The notes beneath the pieces were generated by a model. It had not been told where the DNA came from. It worked only from the letters and a program-made list of their open reading frames with translations, and did no database searches. 64,000 nucleotides of DNA from Ustilago trichophora (taxonomy: Eukaryota; Basidiomycota; Ustilaginomycetes; Ustilaginales; Ustilaginaceae), in the NCBI GenBank assembly GCA_900323505.1, contig OOIN01000027.1:372001-436000 (forward strand), written 5' to 3'. Each line of letters begins with the position of its first letter. Position 1 is the stretch's first letter. This document shows, one piece after another, positions 41,968 to 51,844 of the stretch. Position numbers and translations under genes: made by a program.

Positions 41968-42085
41968 ATCTGCGGCCATAGAACCTTGAAAGCACCGCAT
42001 CCCGTCCGATCTGCGAAGTTAAGCAAGGTATCGCCTAGTCAGTACTGCGGTGGGGGACCACGCGGGAATCCTAGGTGCTGCAGTT
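41968..42085 (+). rRNA. 5S ribosomal RNA
   Basis: 118 nt with the conserved 5S order: ATCTGCGGCCATAGAACC, AGCACCGCATCCCGTCCGAT, CTGCGAAGTTAAGCAAGG, then GTACTGCGGTGGGGGACC and CGCGGGAATCCTAGGTGC. The 5' end pairs with the 3' end GTGCTGCAGTT over about 9 positions with one mismatch and one wobble. The internal AGTTAAGC box and the loop carrying GGGGGACCACGCGGGAA correspond to the Pol III internal control region. A T-run (TCTTCTTTTT) within 12 bases of the 3' end serves as terminator. It stands alone between protein genes, so it is a dispersed 5S copy and not part of an rDNA repeat in this window. Whether it is functional or a pseudogene cannot be proven here, but all main conserved blocks look intact. 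Confidence 0.93.
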
Positions 42086-42380
42086 ATCTTCTTTTTGGCG
42101 CCTCATTCTGAAATGTGAGATCGGTCCCTCGCCAACAATGAAATACCAAAAATTGAGTGCTCTCTCTCTCTCTCTCTTTCTCACGCGCGCTCTCCATTTG
42201 CTGCCGTCAGCTGTTGTGTGGCTTTTGGGCACTGCTGCACGCACGGATCGCACGTTGTTGGACCCTGTACTGCACGCAGCGGAACATCATCTCCGCTGTC
42301 ATTTTCAAACTCTTGTGTCACTCAACCATCATCTCGCACCATTCTCCGTGAGCTCACTCTGATCCCCGTCTCTCGTAAAT
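42086..42380. promoter_or_regulatory. 5' flank of the monooxygenase gene
   Basis: A (CT)n tract lies at 42160-42178 and a C/T-rich stretch just before the start codon. No gene was seen. Confidence 0.4.
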
Positions 42381-45300
42381 ATGAAGGTGGCCATCATCGG
42401 CGCGGGTCCAAGTGCCCTCGTCACAGCCAAAACCCTCCTCGAAGCCGCCGATGCCGATCCCAACTTCAATCCCAGCATCACCATCTTTGAAGCAGAACCA
42501 GACATCGGTGGCACTTTCCGCTACCGCTCCTACTCGAATGCCACGTTGGTCTCGTCCAAGCAGCTCACATCGTATTCCGACTTCCGTCTCCCACTCGAGC
42601 ACAAGGACCATCTCACCCTCAACGAATACGTCCAGTACCTCGAAGATTACACCACCCACTTTAGGCTCAGAAAACGATGCGAGTTTCGCATGAGCACAAA
42701 GGTGGTCAAATCCGTCAAGGTCGAAGGTGGTCATCTGCTGCGATACCGATTGCTGGAGGCAGATAACAAGGATGCGTCCGATCGCTCGGAGCTCTTCACC
42801 CATCTCTGCGTGTGTTCGGGTCTCCATGTCACGCCCGCTTTGCCAAACATCCCAGGCCTGCCTCCTACAATCGAGGGAGACCAGGTGGTAACAGAGCCGA
42901 TGGGATCGGCTGAAACCGTAGCTTCGCGCATCCCGGAACCTGTTCAGCACGCCAGCAACGCATCTGAAATCATCACCCTTCATTCGTCCCAATTCAAGGA
43001 TCGCTCCTTGTACCGTGGTAAGCGCGTAATGGTCCTCGGTACAGGCGAGACAGGTATGGACATGGCCTACGAGGCGGTCAAAGCAGGTGCCAAGGAGGTA
43101 GTCCTCTGCACACGATCAGGCTTCCTACTCTTTCCCGCTGTTCTTGCCGACTTTGTCGTCTTTGGCAACGTCTTTGACGGCAACCTTCCCATCGATGGTC
43201 TCATCACCAACCTGTTCGAGACGGCGTATGTCCATCCTTGGGTCGCTGGTGCGCATCTGCGATGGTTTGTATCCGATTTCGTCATCAAGCGTCTACTATG
43301 GTGTCTCACAGGCACACAGGCGGGCTGCAACCAGTGGGTCGGAGAGCTAGAACCACACCGACTCGGCCGAGCCTATACCTTCCTCAACAAGAGCAGCAAA
43401 GCCATGCCTTACATCAACCGTGGCTGGAAGAGCCGATCGCGCTTCCTGGAACGCATCACGAGCTATTTGGATCCACCCACCGTCAAACCCGAAGAGGTAT
43501 CGGTCGACCTCGCTCCCTTCCCTGCGCGTGTACACGAAGATGGTACGGTCGAATTCGTTCGAAATGGCAGGAAAGAAGATCTTCGCATGCGCAACCGTAC
43601 GGTCAAGCCTGATGTTGTGGTGTATGCCACCGGATACACTCAGCAGTTTGACTTTTTGTCCAAAGAGTATCCTGTTCCGGCCACGGTTCGATGCAGAGAC
43701 GTGTTTGATCCCGAGGATCCGACGGTGGCATTCATCGGCTTTGTCCGACCTGGTGTAGGCGCAATCCCACCGATCGCCGAAATGCAGGCTCAGCTGTGGA
43801 CCCTCATCCTGCGCAACAAGATCCCCGCCCCGCTTTCGACGCCTCACTATTATCTGCTCGTCAAGGAGAATGCCAGGATCAAGTACGGCGTTGACTACTC
43901 TTCCTATGTCGCGACGCTTGCTCGTGATATGGGGACTGCGCCACCACTTGGTCAGCTATTGTGGACATACGGTCTTAAAGTGACCCTGATCTACTGCTTT
44001 GGTGCTGCCTTCCCCACTTTCTACCGCTTATTAGGGCCCTATCGCCACCCGGACGCGAAACGCATCGTCGAAACCGAAATCTACGACACAATCCGTCGCC
44101 GCGGCATAGTCGGAAACATAATGATGGGTCTCATCCCCATGCTTTTCTACGCCTGGGTTAACCTCACCGCCCTCATCCTCGAGAGAGTCTACCACTTTAT
44201 CGCCGCTCTCACCCGCCCCTTCTCCCCAAAGGCACCCAAATCGACCTTCTCCGACCAGCACGCAGATTGGCCCAAAGCCCGTCGCTTCCAGAGCGATTTC
44301 GAACCTGTTTCCGCGACAGCGACCGTCAAACCCACCGGTACTAGACATCAACCACAACAAAAGCCAAAGGGAAGAATGCTCCGACTCTTCGCCCTGTTTG
44401 CTGCCATGCTGGCAGTGACGGGTTCGGGAGTCGAGGCAAATACCGAGATCAGGAATTTTGGTCCTGTGCTGTGTCGTGCAGATGAGTACGGACATTTGGC
44501 GGGGAAGGCTGCTGATCAGCTCTCGACGAATTGGTGAGTTGTGGCGTGGTTCTTGTAATATAGCTCGCACTCGAAGGCGCAATCCATTCCTTGCTCTTTC
44601 GGAATTTGGCCGAATGCTGGCTGTTTGCGTCCTCTAAGGTGAGCCAGTGAACGTCGTCCGCTGACCCAGGCATTTCCACCATAATCTTGTCTTAGGCCAA
44701 TCCTCACCCCTTCAACCAAACCGGCAACGTTCACCATCCACCCTCTTCGCCGTCTTACCGAGCACACTACCACCGAACCTCACGACTCGAAACTGGGCAA
44801 CTGGCTAACACTCGACCTCTCCTCGAATGGCACTTTCACTCTCCCCGCCCCTCGGCAGGCGGCTCTTTACTCGGATCTGAGTCCACGAGATCGCTTCGTC
44901 CGACAAACGATCGACAGAGTTGCCTGGTTCTTCACCAAACGGTTTAGCGTCCGCACCTCGATTGGGGCGCATTTAGCTCTGGATGTGGATCTGGAGCTAC
45001 TGGGGCCTGAAGAAGTGATAAGTAGAGGTGGGGTTGAGTGGAAGGCTGAGTTGGTCGAAGCGAAGGCTGTGGCGCAGGAAGCGGGGCACCAGGTTAGGAC
45101 GCAGGAAGGGGTGCCGAATCATGCCGTGATAAGTAGCGTAGTGCCTAAGCAGACGACAACGCCTTCTCAGGGAAGCAAACAACGAGTTGTGGGGGATACG
45201 GTGGTATTCTCACAGTCATCATCGGCGACAGTCCCAGCAGAGATCTTAGCGAGCGACACGATAAATCTCAACAAAGACCCGACTAGCGTACCCCTCTTCC

Positions 45301-45653
45301 CCTGTCCCAAAATATACCTGCATGTTGTTGTGCGCAAGTCGGGCATTCCCATCCCTTCACCAGCGACATGGCATCTGTCACAGGTAGAAGGGGTACGGGG
45401 TGTACTGTACAGATTGGCAGAGCGGATTTTTGGCCCCCTGGCAGCAGCAACAGCAGCGGCGATGGATGACGAAGCAGAGCAGAGTGCGCCGATTCACATC
45501 ACCTTGGAGAGAGTCTTTGTAGGGTGTATGCCTGCAACGGCGGTCAGTTTGGCCCTTCCCATGGTGTTGTTGCTACTGCTAGGTTGGTTTGGGGTTAGAC
45601 CTCTGTTGGACGGCATGCTTCCCCCAGCTGGCAAGTTTGGAAAAGAGGATTAA
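42381..45653 (+). CDS. Flavin-containing monooxygenase fused in frame to a signal-like/lumenal/TM module (one intron)
   Basis: Exons are 42381-44533 and 44696-45653, giving 1036 residues. The intron starts GTGAGT, ends CTTAG and splits a Trp codon. Residues 1 to about 600 are FMO-like: FAD motif AIIGAGPSALVTAKTL, EPDIGGTFRY, an NADPH Rossmann motif VLGTGETGMDMAYEAV near 216, and the VVYATGYTQQFDFL motif near 413. A membrane helix follows near 580 (MGLIPMLFYAWVNLTALIL). From residue 666 a second module begins, MLRLFALFAAMLAVTGSGVEA, which looks like a signal peptide. About 300 residues of unknown type follow, then a helix near the end (LALPMVLLLLLGWFGV). No stop codon separates the two parts. 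It may be a true fusion, or two genes of which the second starts at ATG 44376 (371 residues after splicing). The substrate is unknown. Confidence 0.7.
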
Positions 45654-45844
45654 GAGCTTGGTCTCACTCGGCTCTTACCTAAAGATCTCTCATAGAGGAA
45701 GAAGCCTAATCTCGGACAGAAACACGGAGATGGGGACGTGGATGGTATAAAGAAGTTTGATTGCAAGAGTGCGCGTATCGAAACCAGGGTATGCGTGTAT
45801 TACACTTGTATGTCAACAATCCAAATCGTACCTCGTTCCTTGCT

Positions 45845-47578
45845 TCAGCCCTTGAGCGCCTTTTTAGCATTCTTCCAACTCAGATGAGCCAGCGCATTGT
45901 ACAGGTTGAACAATCTGGCGCATTCCTTGTCCTCCTCGAACGGATACTTTGCACCAATCGCCACCGCCGCCGCATATCCACTGACAATGGCAATCTCTTG
46001 CATGTTGACCAACGTCCAACCTCCACAGTAGTTTGTGTGATTGGCTCCGTTGATGGTCCACAACCAGGGTACAACGTAGGCATAGTGCGTCCAACGATGA
46101 GATTGTTGTTTCCACCATTTCTCGAGAATGATTTTGTCCTTGGAAATCTCGTCTTTGGTCCATTTCTCGCTGATGTCTTTGTTCAAGAAAATCGTTTGGA
46201 AGACGTGATCTTCCACGGGAGGATCCTTCAATTCGTCGGGATTGGAAGATGGAAGTTGAGAAAGTTCCTTTTCTTGGCTATCTCCTTGTTTCCCACGTGG
46301 ACCCTGACGTTCGCGTGGAGGTGCAGAGTCGGGAGATCTAGCACCACGCTCTTGAGGTCCTGTAGGACCAGCACCGCTAAACTGTGGCTGATAGTTGGTA
46401 AGATCGAAACTCATCTCGATGAGCGCAGGATCATCTTGGTACATCTTGATGAGGTAGAGGGGTTTCCAATTCTTCTCGGCGTATTGGAAGGATTCCTGTG
46501 TCTTTTTGTCGTTCCTCTTCTTGGCATTGTACTGCGAGTCGTAGGTCATCTGGTAGTGCTTGGACATGTAGTCGTAATCGTTGTGGGTGGTGGTAATGTC
46601 CCAACGGTAGACGATGGATCCTAGGATCTTGCGTTCTTTCCAACTGGCGTTGGACTTGAGGATTTTCAGACTGGTATCGGCATCACAGGCCAAGATGAGC
46701 TCGTCGAACACTTCGATACGTTCCTCTTCATCTCCGGTGGTGAGGGGCTTGCCGTCCTTGTCGACTCTACGGGAGGTGACGAGGATATTTCCGCCTCGTT
46801 TGCGAGCTTCTTTGGTGTTGCGTTGGATCTCGGTAACCTCGCGACTAGTTTCGATGTGAATGTTGCCGTTCTTGGTCACTTGATCCTCCCAAGCAGCATA
46901 CACTCTAGCCAACTCTGGGAAAGCCATCATGGTAGGAACACTTGCCAATAGACTATCCTCGGAAAACTCGAACAACCTCATACTAGGATCCAAAAACACC
47001 CTCTCCAAAATCGCACTCGAGATATGTTTGGTATCGTTTCCCGTACCGAAGAAGAGTGCCACCAAGGGATACACCATCCTCTCGCCAAACTCGTCGGAGA
47101 ATCCAAACATCTTCAACATCCTATGCACCGGAATGACGGCGAAAAACACCTCGAACCTCTTGATGGTCTTGAGGGTAGTGCCGAACTTTTTGATGTCGGC
47201 AGAGTACTTTTCGACCAATTCCGAGGGGAAGACGTTGGACCAAAACGTATCTTTACCTTTTCCGAAGGAGATTTGCATCCCAACTTCTTGGGCCTTGAAT
47301 CCAAGGACGGATTCAAAGACTTTAAAGGTGTTGTAGAAGACAGGAGAGGCTCCTTGGACGCCGTCGTTGATGTATTGCGATCGGTACTTGGCAGGATCGG
47401 GAAGCTGGTACGAGGTGGCAGAACCACCGAGAGTGCATTGCTTGTCGTAGAGGGTGACTTGGAATTCGGAAGGGGAGAGGGAGAAGGCGTGACAGGCCGA
47501 CATGCCTGAAGCGCCGGCTCCGACGACGATGACGCGCTTCTTGGTGGAAGTCTTGCCGCTGCCGTTGGCGGACGACAT
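45845..47578 (-). CDS. FAD-dependent amine-oxidase-like oxidoreductase
   Basis: A single exon encodes 577 residues from ATG 47578 (MSSANGSGKTSTKKRVIVVG). The dinucleotide-binding motif VVGAGASGMSACHAF is at about 16-30 and its acidic strand end is VTLYDKQCTLGGSATSYQ. Next is QYINDGVQGASPVFYNTF, similar in position to the substrate/FAD loop of phytoene-desaturase/amine-oxidase proteins. FDELILACDADTSLKIL near 300 is the second FAD-contact strand. A low-complexity Gly/Pro/Arg insert lies at about 400-440 (GPTGPQERGARSPDS). The C-terminal NYCGGWTLVNMQEIAIVSGY is the usual FAD-closing segment. The substrate is unknown. It is tail to tail with the flavin monooxygenase at 191 bp, so two flavoproteins are neighbours, but shared function is not shown. 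Confidence 0.82.
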   Translation of the reverse strand: MSSANGSGKTSTKKRVIVVGAGASGMSACHAFSLSPSEFQVTLYDKQCTLGGSATSYQLPDPAKYRSQYINDGVQGASPVFYNTFKVFESVLGFKAQEVGMQISFGKGKDTFWSNVFPSELVEKYSADIKKFGTTLKTIKRFEVFFAVIPVHRMLKMFGFSDEFGERMVYPLVALFFGTGNDTKHISSAILERVFLDPSMRLFEFSEDSLLASVPTMMAFPELARVYAAWEDQVTKNGNIHIETSREVTEIQRNTKEARKRGGNILVTSRRVDKDGKPLTTGDEEERIEVFDELILACDADTSLKILKSNASWKERKILGSIVYRWDITTTHNDYDYMSKHYQMTYDSQYNAKKRNDKKTQESFQYAEKNWKPLYLIKMYQDDPALIEMSFDLTNYQPQFSGAGPTGPQERGARSPDSAPPRERQGPRGKQGDSQEKELSQLPSSNPDELKDPPVEDHVFQTIFLNKDISEKWTKDEISKDKIILEKWWKQQSHRWTHYAYVVPWLWTINGANHTNYCGGWTLVNMQEIAIVSGYAAAVAIGAKYPFEEDKECARLFNLYNALAHLSWKNAKKALKG

Positions 47579-48712
47579 GGCTGGATGCTAAAGTTGAGGG
47601 ATGGAGTTGTATCTGGTTCCTATGTGGCTTCTGGTGTGAGGGGATAAAGGTCGAAACTGCGATTCGAATGGAGCAGTGTGAAGGTGATGGGAAGGGAAGT
47701 CGGTGTGAGCAAAGGAGCGGCTCATATGAGGAAACCCAACCAGCCAACCGTTAGTCATCCTGCTGAAGAATATACACAATCATCATCATTCCTCTCTCGC
47801 CATGAATGAAAGCCAAGGAGAGGAGGACCCTGACCCAAGGATTTGTTTGTCGGATTTGCCCAAAACGTCGAACAAGGCTTGAAGGGATTAGCAAAGCGCA
47901 TCTGCAGGACGTCATCGCTTTGTCTGACAGCTGTTGCTCCACTCTCGATCCAATCTCGTCAATCGGGATGCAAATCGGCGATGGAGAAGAAACGCGTCTC
48001 TTTTGGCGGTAAAGTGCGCCGCGACGCTTTATTTTTTTGCGAGACAGAGCGCTTGAGCTGTAGTTTGCCTCTGAGCTCAGTGGTTGAACCCTGAGCAAAG
48101 ACCAACCAACACTTTCCACAACTTCTGTATGGTCGGATTGCATTCCGACCAAACAAGGCTTTAGCTTGACACGCTCAAGCTGACCGCGCCTATCCTTTGA
48201 CAACTCAACTAGTTCATCTTCGGTGCTGCATGCCCTACCAAAACCCTTCAAGTGGCTGCATAACCATATTTCATTGGCTCTTTGATCAGCCCGGTGCGCA
48301 CTCGAGGAGCCCCAACCACCAAGTGTTGATCAAGCCGCACAAGTGTTTCATTTAAACTTGCCTCCGACCAGTCACACGCTTGATATCTCGTTGCAAGAGA
48401 TCACAGCGCCATAGCTGAGCTTGTTCTTCCCAACACAAGCAAACTGCGCAGCTGTTCGGTAGCGCATCCTCTCCCTCGAATCAGCAAGCTTGGCCAGTCG
48501 GCTCATCCGCTCACATCCTCAGTCATACGCTGGGAAACGCAACGGGAGACAAGACCTATCTACCGATTCTTTCTCTCGGCTCCTCCATACGCTTCTTCCA
48601 CCATCGCTTTCGAGCCTGATTCCTACCGCCGTCTTCCATCCTTCACCGCTCCAATTGGCCATCGTCGACGCAGTCCTCTCGCAAAGCCATCTCGCTGACT
48701 CTTCACACGACC
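47579..48712. promoter_or_regulatory. Divergent promoter between the FAD oxidoreductase and the SET protein
   Basis: About 1.1 kb. No gene or RNA was recognised. C/T-rich leaders are present on both sides. Confidence 0.45.
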
Positions 48713-50593
48713 ATGTCTTTCTTCACCTCACTCGGCCTGCCAGAGGCTTCTACCTCCCGTCTTGGCGTCACAATCCCCACTCTCACCGACGAGGACCTCA
48801 CCGATACCCATCAGCAACAAGACGAAAACCCAGAAAAGGTCACCTTTGCTAGCAAGGAGATCAAGCAGCTCTCCGCACTGCGTTCCGACCCCGCCAACCT
48901 CGTCATGACTCGCCCAGCTGATACCGGTCAAGAATTTCAGCTCAGGCTAGCCAAACTTCCACCAAAAATCTTCCCTGAATACGACATGGAACGTCTGATC
49001 AACTATTTCCAGTGCTGGGTGGACGAATGGGAGCTCGGCCATCAGGGTCTGGCCATTGACAATCCGAATGCGGCCAACCTGGGCGACGTCGTCCCTCCGT
49101 GGGATTTCTGCTGGACCGACGACTATCTTCTGGATCCTTCGGTTCCTCCCCTCAAAAACATCAAACCCCGACCGAAGGCCAACGACTGCGAGCTCACCGA
49201 TGAGCTCTGTGTCAACCGAGGTTGCGATTGCGAGGATGACGAGTGCGACCCTCGTACGTGTTCGTGTGTAAAGAGAGCAGCCGAGTGCTATCCTTACAAA
49301 GGCTCATACTACCAGAGCATGTTCGACCCTCTGGAGCCCACAAGCCGCAACTTTGCTTATGACGCTACCGGATGCCTGGCATCCAACATTCCTGTCGGAA
49401 CGCCCATCTTTGAGTGCAACGACTTTTGCCCCTGTGCCGACTCGTGTAGGAACCGAGTCGTGCAAAAGGGTAAAAAGGCTTCTCTGGCGTTTTGGAAGAC
49501 CGAAAGTAAAGGTTGGGGTATCAAGGCAGTTGCTGCAATTCCAGCTGGTACCTTTGTCGGAGCGTATGGAGGCGAGCTGCTCAACGACCAGGAAGCGGAG
49601 CGACGAGCCATTGTCTACGATCAGAAGCTGGGTACCACCTACCTGCAGAGCGTCGATTCGCACATTCTCAAAGTGCATCTCACCCAGCAAATCATCGAAA
49701 AGGATCTGGCCAACAACAAACAGCTGCAACACTACCGCGGTAGCCCGGCCAACGAGCGACGCATGGTCGAACTGATCACCAAAACCGCCGACCACATTGA
49801 GCTGTACGAAGAGTACTTCAAGTATCTCGACGAGAAGGAGCCTGTTCTGTACGATGCCGAAGTGCGCAAACGCGCCGGAAAAGCCTCGGACACCGATATT
49901 GAGCGCCTCTTTGCCCAGGCCAAGGAAGAGGCGCATCGACGAGCTCAACAAGCAGCTCTACGACGACGCGAAAGACGTCAACGTCAAGCAGCTTTGAATC
50001 CCGCTACTCTACCGCCTCCCCCTCCTCCCATCCCATTGGAGGAAGATCTCAACGATCCCGTCTACAACTTTCTCTCTCTCGATCCAAACGAGCAAGACTA
50101 TGCACGAACCATGCAAATGATTCGATCCGACATGGAAGACGAGCGATTCGTCACCGTCGATTCGGCGCTTTGGGGCAACCATACCCGATTTTTCAACCAT
50201 TCCTGCGAACCCAACATCTACCACGTACCCGTATACACCAACAACGCCTCCATCATGAGACCCTTGCTTGCGTTTTTCACACTGCGACAGGTGAGGGCAG
50301 GTGAAGAGTTGTGTTTCAGCTATGCCGGCGATATGGGATCCGACGAACACGTGATGGACGAAGTTCTACCCTCCCCACATCAGAGCCCATCAAAGACGCC
50401 GACAAGGTCGAGGAAGCCAACTACAATTCATGCTCCTTCGACCAAACCGGGAGCACAAACCGTGGCGGCAATCACGGCAACCGAAGCGGATAGCGCTGCA
50501 GCGGGGAGTGCAAAGTCGTCCACCGTGATTTCGAGATTGGCAATCACTTGTAGATGTGGGGCAAAGAATTGTACCGGTCGTGTCTTTGCCTAA
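48713..50593 (+). CDS. SET-domain histone-lysine methyltransferase (SUV39/Clr4-like catalytic part)
   Basis: A single exon encodes 626 residues. The pre-SET Cys cluster is at about 158-250: CVNRGCDCEDDECDPRTCSC, then FECNDFCPCADSCRNR. SET begins KGWGIKAVAAIPAGTFVGAY. It is interrupted by an insert of about 170 residues (310-480) with a charged helix (EEAHRRAQQAALRRRERR) and a Pro run. SET resumes at about 485 with the cofactor/knot motif RFFNHSCEPNIYH and ends with ELCFSYAGDMGS, which keeps the catalytic Tyr. The post-SET zinc motif CRCGAKNCTGRVFA is at the very C-terminus. Pre-SET plus SET plus post-SET is typical of H3K9 methyltransferases. No chromodomain is visible in residues 1-155. Activity and target are inferred from the family. 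Confidence 0.9.
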   Translation: MSFFTSLGLPEASTSRLGVTIPTLTDEDLTDTHQQQDENPEKVTFASKEIKQLSALRSDPANLVMTRPADTGQEFQLRLAKLPPKIFPEYDMERLINYFQCWVDEWELGHQGLAIDNPNAANLGDVVPPWDFCWTDDYLLDPSVPPLKNIKPRPKANDCELTDELCVNRGCDCEDDECDPRTCSCVKRAAECYPYKGSYYQSMFDPLEPTSRNFAYDATGCLASNIPVGTPIFECNDFCPCADSCRNRVVQKGKKASLAFWKTESKGWGIKAVAAIPAGTFVGAYGGELLNDQEAERRAIVYDQKLGTTYLQSVDSHILKVHLTQQIIEKDLANNKQLQHYRGSPANERRMVELITKTADHIELYEEYFKYLDEKEPVLYDAEVRKRAGKASDTDIERLFAQAKEEAHRRAQQAALRRRERRQRQAALNPATLPPPPPPIPLEEDLNDPVYNFLSLDPNEQDYARTMQMIRSDMEDERFVTVDSALWGNHTRFFNHSCEPNIYHVPVYTNNASIMRPLLAFFTLRQVRAGEELCFSYAGDMGSDEHVMDEVLPSPHQSPSKTPTRSRKPTTIHAPSTKPGAQTVAAITATEADSAAAGSAKSSTVISRLAITCRCGAKNCTGRVFA

Positions 50594-50724
50594 AGTTTTT
50601 TCTTTTTCTACGTTGCTAAGGAATACAGATTTACTGTAAGACGTTGTGTCGTTGTCGCAGATGTGATATTCGAGTCAAAGATGGCGGATTTCATTTCGCA
50701 GGTCTAAATCCCATTCATATCGTA

Positions 50725-50753
50725 ACGAAAGGAAATAGCCGGCTTCGGAGCCA
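50725..50753 (+). repeat. Left terminal inverted repeat
   Basis: Reads ACGAAAGGAAATAGCCGGCT and on to CGGAGCCA. It pairs with 51646-51674, with one G/A difference near the outer end. Confidence 0.75.
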
Positions 50754-51645
50754 GCCGCAGAGCCAGCCAGGTTGGCTCCTACCTAGGTGCCACCCATAGA
50801 GCCGTCCCCGATCGGATGGCTCCTCAACGGGTGGCTCTGGCAAGGAGCCAACCAGGTTGGGTCAACAGCCAGCTGCTCATGCACACTCGGCATTGCACAG
50901 TCGATCGAATCGGTTTCTATATGGCTGCATTTGTGTGTGTGTGGAAGAGAGCGGTCAAAGCAGTGCAAACAGCGATGGCAGTGGCATGGGTGGTGCGGGT
51001 GGTGTGGATTGTGGGTTGTGGATGGTGTGGGTGATGGTGCCGGTGGCAGCAAAGGGGACGAAGTTGATGGTGACGGTGGGGGTGGTAGCATTGGTGGTGG
51101 CAAAATACAATCAAGGCAGGTGTCAGTCAGCGTTGAGCAGAGACAAGCATTGAAGAAACTGATGAGCATGTTACTTACTTGTCAGGTTGATCGTGACTGG
51201 CGGGATACTCAAAGTAGGGAAGGAAGAGATGACATCAGTGAGTCTTTCATTCCATCCGCAGCATCTGCAGCCTGCGCTTAGTCCTCCTCCTCCATGTATT
51301 CACTTGCCTGCCAAAGTGCCTGAACTTGCCAACTCACCCATATGCACACTTGCTGGCCATGGAGCCACCTACAAAGCCACCATCCTCAAGAGCTGGCCAC
51401 AGAGCCACTGTAGAAGCCACCCTTGCTGGATGGCTGCAGCAAGATGCCATCCAACAGAGCCACCTTCCCCCAGAGCCGGCTTTGGACCCACCTATGAAAC
51501 CACCCTCACTGGATGGCTGCGGTGAGGAGCCATCCAACCAAGCCACCCATCCTCAGAAACAGCCGCAGAGCCACTTTGACAGCCACCTTCAGGGGATGTC
51601 TCCTCAATGCAGCCACCCCGGAGCCAGCCATGGTGGCTTGGTGGG

Positions 51646-51674
51646 TGGCTCCGAAGCCGGCTATTTCCTTTTGT
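51646..51674 (-). repeat. Right terminal inverted repeat
   Basis: Reads TGGCTCCGAAGCCGGCTATT then TCCTTTTGT on the plus strand, the complement of the left end. Confidence 0.75.
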
Positions 51675-51844
51675 TAATTTTTGTTGACAAGATCCCTGGA
51701 TATGCATCAAATCGTAAAAAGCGTACCCTCAAACACAAAGCATCTTCTGCATCCGACCAAGATCACATGCCGCTCACTCACAAGGATGAGAAGATGAATC
51801 CGTTTGAAACCATGTCGAAGGAAAAAAAAAAAAACATGTTCCAA

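Larger units (their letters stand above)
50725..51674. mobile_element. Inverted-repeat-bounded element (about 950 bp), possible non-autonomous DNA transposon or foldback element
   Basis: The left end, 50725-50753, and the reverse complement of the right end, about 51646-51674, match over about 29 bases with one mismatch; the core is GGAAATAGCCGGCTTCGGAG on the left. Both ends are flanked by TA (50723-50724 and 51675-51676), as expected for Tc1/mariner-type insertion, though TA is too short to be proof. Inside, both subterminal parts are rich in GAGCCA/AGCCACC and their complements, and two units of about 88 bp (starting near 51417 and 51505) share CTGGATGGCTGC and GCCATCCAAC. The centre (50930-51110) has a Gly-codon-like GGT/GTG-rich stretch. 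No transposase is recognisable. A diverged partial copy lies at 34353-34422. Confidence 0.65.

Noticed and set aside
50787..51281. 164-codon plus-strand frame inside the 950 bp element
   Set aside because: Gly/Trp-rich translation of a GGT/GTG-rich stretch with no transposase motif. A captured gene fragment is possible, but not supported.
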